The notes under the pieces are model-generated. The model was not told the origin of the DNA. It did no database searches and was given only the letters and a program-made list of their open reading frames with translations. Below, in pieces: positions 56,901 to 64,000 of a stretch of 64,000 nucleotides of DNA; positions within the stretch are counted from its first letter, which is position 1; every line of letters starts with the position of its first letter. The position numbers and the translations under genes were made by a program. Origin of the DNA: Whitmania pigra (lineage: Eukaryota; Annelida; Clitellata; Hirudinida; Haemopidae); contig JAJTWR010000428.1 of NCBI GenBank assembly GCA_021613335.1, forward strand, positions 460,001-524,000, in the 5' to 3' direction.

Positions 56901-59163
56901 TGAAGAGCTCGAGCGTGGGCTGAGACCGGGTGATGGGGGGCAGGCTATTCCAGACGGCGGGCGAGGCATGAGAGAAGCCTCGGTTGACGATGGATGATAT
57001 ATGGACAGGTTGATGGAGATGAATTATAGAAGATGAGCGGAGGCGATCGGGGATGTGACGGTGGCGAATGAGATGATGGAGATAAGGGGGGTTGAATGTG
57101 GTTAATGTTCGATAAGTGAGCAGAGATATTTTGTAGATGATGCGAAGATGGATGGGTAGCCAATGCAGTTGTGTCAGGGCCTCGGAGCTGGTGAGATAGG
57201 GATTAAGAAGAACAAGTTTGGCTAACTTGTTTTGAATGCGCTGAAAGGAGAGGGTAAGAGAGGCTGGAGCGCCATACAGGAGGGAGTTGCAGTAGTCAAG
57301 GCGGGAGAGGACCAGGCAGCGGGCGAGAGCAGCAGTCATGTCAACCGAGAGGAGTGGGCGGATGTGTCGTATAGCCCAGATGAGATGATTGCAAGATTTT
57401 GCTATGGAGGAGGCATGCTGTTTAAAGCTGAGATGGGAATCAAAAGTAACGCCGAGAAGTTTTAGAGTAGAAGAAGAAGGGAGAAGGGTGCCAGCGATAG
57501 TAATTGAAGATGGAGGGGATAGGTTTCTCAGTTGAAGAGGAGTGCCGATGAACATTATTTCGGACTTTTGAGGGTTGAGTTGAAGGAAGTTTACGAGGTG
57601 CCAGTCGTTAATGGCGTCTGTGCACCTTCGCAGATTGTCTAATTGAGCAGAGACGTTGTCGCTGGAGAGGACAGAGTAGAGACTCGTGTCATCCGCGTAT
57701 TGGTGGAAGGACACGTCAAAAGTTTTAACGATGTCAGACAGGGGTGAAGTGTAGGTTGTGAAAAGTAGGGGTCCCAGGACGGAGCCCTGGGGGACTCCAG
57801 CAAGGAGATCAACAGAAGAGGAAGTATGGCAGTATGACATTCATGTTCATAATTTCACTCCACTGATTTTTAAGACAAAATTAAAATAATATAAAGATTT
57901 TCTTATGTAATTTCAATTATTTTAATTAGTTTTTAAGGTCTTGTGGAATGATTTTATATACTGCATTTCAAAGATAAAATTTGGCCTTACAAGTACTCCA
58001 ATTATTATGTTTATTAAATATTAATTATAAAATGAAACCAACAATTTTTGTTAGCTATATCTTTGTAATAATGATAAATAGTGCTTACCGAATAAATCTT
58101 TCTAGAACCTTCTTTTGGCTGTCCTTTATAGTGAATTATTGCTTTGAGGTTTGGCAAGCCGTCCGCCATTTCCAGAACACCTTGCAGTAGGTCATCATCT
58201 CCAACGATCATTATGTTACATTTCGCATCGACTGCTAAATGTGCGACAAATTTTCCAAAACCATTATAAGAGAAGCCAGCTGTAACACCGCTGAATTTAC
58301 AAATATTTTGAAACTATTTAATTATCTGACTATTGTTTACTAGTTTTCTATGAAATGTATACGTTTGTTTGCATTAAAATAAATTAAATGTATTAAAATA
58401 ACATTGAATTAATTAATGTAATACGTAATTACAATACATATGAAAAGAACTCTTTGAAAAGGAAAATTTGTGATAACTTTCCAATTTACCCAGCAAATAT
58501 TGCACCAAAGTAAGAAATAAACCACTGAGGCGAATTGAAACCAACTATTCCAACTCCATGAGAACTTTCAAGTCCGAGCTTTTTCAGAATTATAATTGTT
58601 TATGTAAAAGATACTGCAAAAACTGTAGCTTAAATTTTCGTTTAAAATCGTTATTACTATTATGTTAATGTTAATAATTTTCAAAAACTAGATTTAGTAT
58701 TATTAATGATTTGATTTATAAAAAATATACCAATTATAAACCTTGATAAATGCCTTGGCAACATGGATGACGGATTCGGAATATCTTTTGTAAGTGTAAA
58801 TATCTTCAGCGTCACTGTTCGAGTCCACTGGAAATTGATTTTATTCCAAATAAATGATATACCACAAATGAATAAATCTAATGTAAGAAATATCTTTTCG
58901 CTTCACACACCAAGAGCAATCCTGTCAGGATACTTTTCAGCAACCTCCTTGAATGCAGTCACAACGGATATTGGAGGATCAGAAGCAATCTCTGCATCGT
59001 TTGCTCTCAACTTGACCGCTTGATCGAGTTTCCATGCTACGTGAGAAGTAGATGGCAAAAGCTGGTCTGGTCCTATTGCAAGTATTTATTCGAAAATATT
59101 TGAATTTGAGTACACAATTAACATAAGCCTTTCAAAACCTTGATGCTGTGTTGAGTCAGTCAT
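54000..59163 (-). pseudogene. ACSBG-like unit F, disrupted by a LINE
   Basis: All sixteen exon equivalents are present from ATG 59163 (MTDSTQHQG) to the stop at 54000-54002: 59140-59163, 58909-59076, 58741-58829, 58490-58581, 58089-58291, 57842-57864 with 56711-56787, 56595-56642, 56331-56508, 55983-56157, 55390-55567, 55215-55328, 54983-55134, 54772-54911, 54571-54662, 54278-54435 and 54000-54074 (approximate). The sixth exon, which encodes NVDDCEDELKRRIMNIAPNK, is split by a 1044-bp LINE with a 5-bp ACATT duplication. The other exons look open, with AGTTGKPKWIMHSHDS, WFHTSDMG and QSDNRTIFPLPIE, so the break is probably recent. Confidence 0.88.
56793..57836 (-). mobile_element. LINE inserted in a coding exon
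   Basis: A long open minus-strand frame (to about 56842) covers LLAGVPQGSVLGPLLF, HQYADDTSLYSVLSSD, FLQLNPQKSEIMFIGTPL, LLGVTFDSHLSF, LSRLDYCNSLLYGAP and SHASPAVWNSLPP. It ends in a GGCGCC hairpin and an (ATT)n tail. It is truncated at the 5' side within the reverse transcriptase. ACATT at 56788-56792 and 57837-57841 is the target duplication. The open frame shows it is younger than the copies at 33.7 and 41.9 kb. Confidence 0.95.
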
Positions 59164-59337
59164 TTCAAAATGTGCTTCAAAATTTCTCTGATCCTTTGAC
59201 TCAAATATCTTAGTAACATTTTCAGCTTGTCATAACCACGTGCTCATTTTAAGAGATGCAATGACAGCAATAAGTTATTGCTAACACAATTTTTATTTTT
59301 AGGTCAATCGATGTGGCCTTGAGTTTTTGTAACACTT

Positions 59338-59490
59338 TTTTAAAAGATGATCATAACTTGAAAGTTGTCAAGTTTGAAGATATAATTATTAATATTATTA
59401 TTCATTGTTTTAAAGATGATCGTAACTTAAAGGTTGTCAAGTTTAAAGATATAATTATTATTAATTATTATTCATTGTTAATTAGTTATA
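59338..59490 (+). repeat. Two-copy tandem repeat of ~72 bp
   Basis: AAAGATGATCATAACTTGAA with GTTGTCAAGTTTGAAGATAT is repeated once, with about 10% change, followed by ATT triplets. It lies between units F and G. The small open frame over it is not considered coding. Confidence 0.85.
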
Positions 59491-59545
59491 GCGAAGTGCT
59501 TCAACCAAATTGCAATTTCAATGAAAAACAGCTTTAACTTCGAGT

Positions 59546-62500
59546 TTATTTCTCGTAAAATTCAAGTATTTCTTTTCTGTACAACTTGTTGATTGCTTTT
59601 CTTTTCAATTTCATTGAGGAACCTTGTTAAAACAATTTTATTATTAATTTAAAAAAATTTAAAAATTATCAAACAGCATGAATTAGTCATACATTTTATT
59701 TAACTGTTCTCAACAATTACAGATTCAACTAAATATGTTATTGAGCTGCAACGTAGTTTTTTATATTTATTATGTTTCATTCGTTCGCTTGAACTAATTT
59801 TATAAAACATAAACTATCATTCAACTGAATAAACAGTATTTTTATAGGGCATCCCGTCATAATAGCCTGGCGACAAAATAGCCCCGTCAAAACAGCACCA
59901 TCAAAACATAAAAATCATATCATTCAATCAAGTTTGAAATCAGTTATCGGTTAATGTCTTCAACTCATACAAATATTTTTTTTTATAAAGATATATTGAC
60001 TGGGCTATTTTGACGGGTCACCATTTTTATAGATAATAATGCTCTAAATTTTTGTTTACATTAAACTTTGTCGTTTAAAAGATTTTTTTTAAATTTTTGA
60101 TTTACCTAACTCTCCTCCAGCAATTGAAAATTCTCGTGGAAGTATTTTCCAATTGTGAATCGCTTCCTTGTTAGATGGTGCCTGCTCATTGGTCTTGTCG
60201 ATGACTTTCTGAATTTTTTCTGCTATGCGTGCATCCTTTAAATTGGCTAAGTCAGATAATTTCCTGTTGCAGGAAGCACATTATTTTGGTAAGGATATTA
60301 TAAATATTGGATAAAGGTACATTGTACAATGCAATATCAGAAATGTTATTTATAAATTGGCATATTAATTCAGACAAAAGTATAAGACAACCAACTCTGC
60401 ATTCACACCGAGGTTACGACACCAGTCCAGAGCTACTTGATCAAGAAAATCCGTTGGTTCACCGCTTTCTGGATCAACCTTTGTCTGAAATTAAAATGCA
60501 TTAAGCTTTCCCGTGTTCTTATTTATTTCTAAACCAAATAATTTTATTTGTACCAGATCCAATTTAACACAAATTATTTTTTTTTGTCTAAGAAACCTTG
60601 AAAACTATGAAGGCGTTTAGGAAATCTTCGTCTTCACCCACAACGACGCAATGACTGAGACATGGCATCTGCTCCAAAACTCTTTTTTCTATCGGAAAAG
60701 GAAGCACTTTTCGATTGTCGCTTTGAACTATAAAGTCTAAAATTGTTAATAAATAGTTTTTAACTAAGTTATAAAATCCCAATTTGTACAAAATGTTACG
60801 CTCACCACTCAAACGTCCAACAAGGGTCAGAATTTCATTTTCGTCCAAAATTCCAAGATCTGAAGTACGGAACCACATATCTGCATCAAAAGCCGCTTTG
60901 CTTGACTGCTCATTGTCTAGATAGCCCATGAATACATTTCTACTAAACAAGCAGACCTTGTGAAGATGGAAATGAATCAATAATATTACGAAATATCTTA
61001 AACTTAATGTCATTATTTAAGTTACTTCAGTATTTTGTGCATCACAAACTGGCAAAAGTTTCAAACGAATTCCTGGGATCACATGTCCAACGCTGTCTAC
61101 TTTGAAATTGGATCTCAAATTTGATGCAATACATCCTGTATGGAATTATGAATGCAATCGAAGGATTTATAATTGTTAATTATTTGTAGAATGTTATTAA
61201 CCACAATAATAAAAGTTTTGTATTTAGCAAAAATGTTTTCAGAATTTAATTCCTCTAAGAAACAATTACAATATTTGAAATAAATAATGATTAATAGGTA
61301 AGATACAATACAATATTGTAAAAAACAATAATTTCCTTTTTGGAAACTCTCCCAACCTGCTTCGGACATCGCATACAACTGAATAAGAGGAATGTCGAGT
61401 GCCCGAAAAAAGTCTAATATTTCTTTTTGACATGCCTTTCCTGCTATTGTGGCTAAACGGCATTTGTCCAGACCAATACGAGATGCCAGCTCCTTGTGAT
61501 CGGCTTGTTTGATCTTGGTCATGTTGTTAATCCTGAAAAATTGAACTTCGAATTTCATTTTCAAATTTTCATATGTTTTTGATGAATTTTGACAATTTAA
61601 AACAAAGAATATTAATTTTTCTTACCTATTAATCATTATTTTTCAAAAAAATTTCACTAATTCAAATTTCATATTTGTCATTGTTTTCATATTTATATCC
61701 AGCATGCAGTGTTTTCCCGTTATTTCAATTGTCTCAAATCGGCAACATTAAAAGATAACTGACCTATTATTGTGAAATGTCTACAGTCTTAGACTGTGAA
61801 ACATTGATACGTTAAGACATATGGTACCATGAACAGCTAAATCCCATTAGAATATAGAATAGTCGTATTTCAATATTGCGTACTATTAGATCAAATAATT
61901 TATCATGAAACAATCCACGCTCACCACAAGTTCGAATTGTCGAGCTGATTATCTTTCCCAGTGTAGGAAAAAATGACTTTCTTGTTGTCGTCTTTAATTT
62001 CTTCTGAGTCCACAAGAAAACTCATTAACTTTTCGTAAAGAAGCGGAAACCCAATAAGGACAGTCGGTCTTGCCTTTCTTAGAGTTTCAACTATGGATCC
62101 CTGAATCAAACGAATATTAAATTACCAGGCGGAATTTTATTTTTCTAAATGAGTTTCATCATTATAACAAAGAAATGACTAAATTTAAAAGACATTGATG
62201 TATTGGTTTATTGACCTTTAATGAATCTCGCTTTGCAAAGTATACAGTGCCTCCGTTGCAGAGTAATTGCCAGTAAATGTCGACGATATGTGCCGACATT
62301 AAACACAAGTTCAGATATGAGACTATCGTATCGGGAGGATGTGTAGTCCCCTCATTGACGAAATTTATGAATGATTTCAATGTCCAAATAATCTGCGTCG
62401 AATAAATCATAAATGTTTTCAAGAATGTATTGATGTATGTTGATAACGAATGTAACTCATCTTAGATACAAGTATTTTGTATTAAAACATAATTTTAAAA

Positions 62501-63235
62501 AATCTTTCGGAGATTAGCTAAAGTTTGTGCTGCTCACATTGTCGTGGCTCAGCATCACCCATTTCGGTTGGCCGGTTGTGCCCGACTAAAATGCACGAAC
62601 GATAAAATAATAATTACATTTTTATTAATTAATTATTAATTATTATTAATATTATTGTATAATAATAAAACTGTTATTATTATTATATACAATAAATTAG
62701 AATCGAGGGTAGAATTTGCAAGCACTCACAGTCGATACGAGAGCGCACAACTTGTTAGGAGCCACATTCAAGATTCTCCTCTGAAACTCTTCCTCACAAT
62801 CGTCTACGTTCATATCCATGATTTCATCCCACTGTTAGGGTGAATTTTATGTACTCAAATTAACTTAAAGAAATTTACATTAAGACATTTGACTTCACAT
62901 TTTTTAAAATAATGTTTAAGTTTTACTTAATAGTTTTAAGACGAGAGTAACTTAATAATAGTAGTAATTGCTATGGTCCATTGGAAAGTTGTGCCAGCAT
63001 TTAATGAAAACTAAAAGTTCATACCGAATACACTTTTTTATTTCCATGTTGGGAATTTCTTGGTTTTCCTCTGAACTGAATAACTGCCTTTAGATGTGGC
63101 AAGTCGTCTGTCGACTCAAAAAAGCTTTGCAGCAGTTTGTCGTTTTCAACCACTAATATGTTACATCTGGCAATGCCTGCCAATTGTGGATTGGCTTTTC
63201 CGAATGCAGTATGAGATAAACCAGCTGCAACACCT
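59546..63235 (-). CDS. ACSBG-like acyl-CoA synthetase, unit G, 5' end not seen
   Basis: Twelve exon equivalents are visible from 63235 to the stop at 59546-59548: 63020-63235, 62729-62832, 62541-62587, 62216-62393, 61922-62101, 61357-61533, 61024-61137, 60806-60957, 60596-60738, 60393-60486, 60107-60264, 59546-59621 (approximate). Motifs: SGTTGQPKWVMLSHDN, QLYAMSEA, WFRTSDLG (His to Arg), QSDNRKVLPFPIE and SSMKLKRK. The four 5' exons found in other units are absent from 63236-64000. They may lie beyond the right edge or be lost. A miniature DNA element lies in the last intron. Confidence 0.8.
59848..60022. mobile_element. 175-bp miniature DNA element
   Basis: Ends GGCATCCCGTCATAATAGCC and TGACGGGTCACC match the termini of the 51234-53509 element. 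It is flanked by a 10-bp duplication ATTTTTATAG (59838-59847 and 60023-60032). It keeps only two or three terminal units on the left and one on the right, so it is a MITE-like deletion derivative. It lies in the last intron of ACSBG unit G. Confidence 0.9.

Positions 63236-64000
<765 letters not shown>

Noticed and set aside
57232..57465. Plus-strand frame MNALKGEGKRGWSA
   Set aside because: Antisense of the LINE reverse transcriptase; the same peptide occurs opposite the copy at 42.3 kb.

Overview
This is an AT-rich nuclear window from an invertebrate animal. The evidence is split genes with GT-AG introns, PR-domain zinc-finger genes, acyl-CoA synthetases of the bubblegum type, LINE, SINE and hAT-type elements, and very abundant ATC, ATT and CAA microsatellites. 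A lophotrochozoan (annelid- or mollusc-like) source would fit, but nothing in the sequence proves it and no species is claimed.

Layout, left to right. (1) 2178-4943, minus: a complete nine-exon transaldolase gene (335 aa) whose introns are partly made of GAT/CAT repeats. (2) 5.2-8.9 kb: AT-rich spacer with two candidate exons of an unidentified minus-strand gene. (3) 8.9-16.4 kb, plus: a PRDM13-type gene with a PR domain and four C2H2 fingers. Its large intron holds a CAA/TAA microsatellite of more than 500 bp. (4) 17.0-18.6 kb, minus: a divergent PRDM13 paralogue, tail to tail with the first and apparently sharing a palindromic poly(A) signal. (5) 19.35-19.77 kb: a 5'-truncated LINE. (6) 20.8-25.1 kb, plus: three genes with uninterrupted coding regions for acidic, low-complexity proteins of unknown function. 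They are linked by shared N- or C-terminal blocks and two of them carry SUMO-interaction-like VDLT-acidic motifs. (7) 25.4-64 kb, minus: a tandem array of seven ACSBG (bubblegum-type long-chain acyl-CoA synthetase) units, here called A-G. A, C and E look intact; D is doubtful; B is a broken 3' remnant; F has a LINE inside a coding exon; G runs toward the right edge without its 5' exons in view.

The spaces in and between the array units are filled with mobile elements. These are three copies of one LINE family with (TTA)n tails, a tRNA-derived SINE that shares the LINE 3' tail, and a 1.34-kb hAT-like element with an 8-bp target duplication. At 50.4-53.5 kb there is a deep nest: two LTR-like repeats, one split by a 63-bp LINE tail with a 13-bp target duplication, the other split by a 2.3-kb DNA element with ~290-bp inverted repeats that itself contains a transposase relic and a LINE. 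A 175-bp miniature relative of that DNA element sits in unit G.

The two most novel items are the three-gene intronless family with its exchanged terminal modules, and the ACSBG array, in which most copies have changed two otherwise conserved adenylation motifs. Exon boundaries were read by eye. Those of transaldolase, the two PRDM genes and ACSBG unit E were checked for phase; the other ACSBG exon limits are approximate to a few bases.
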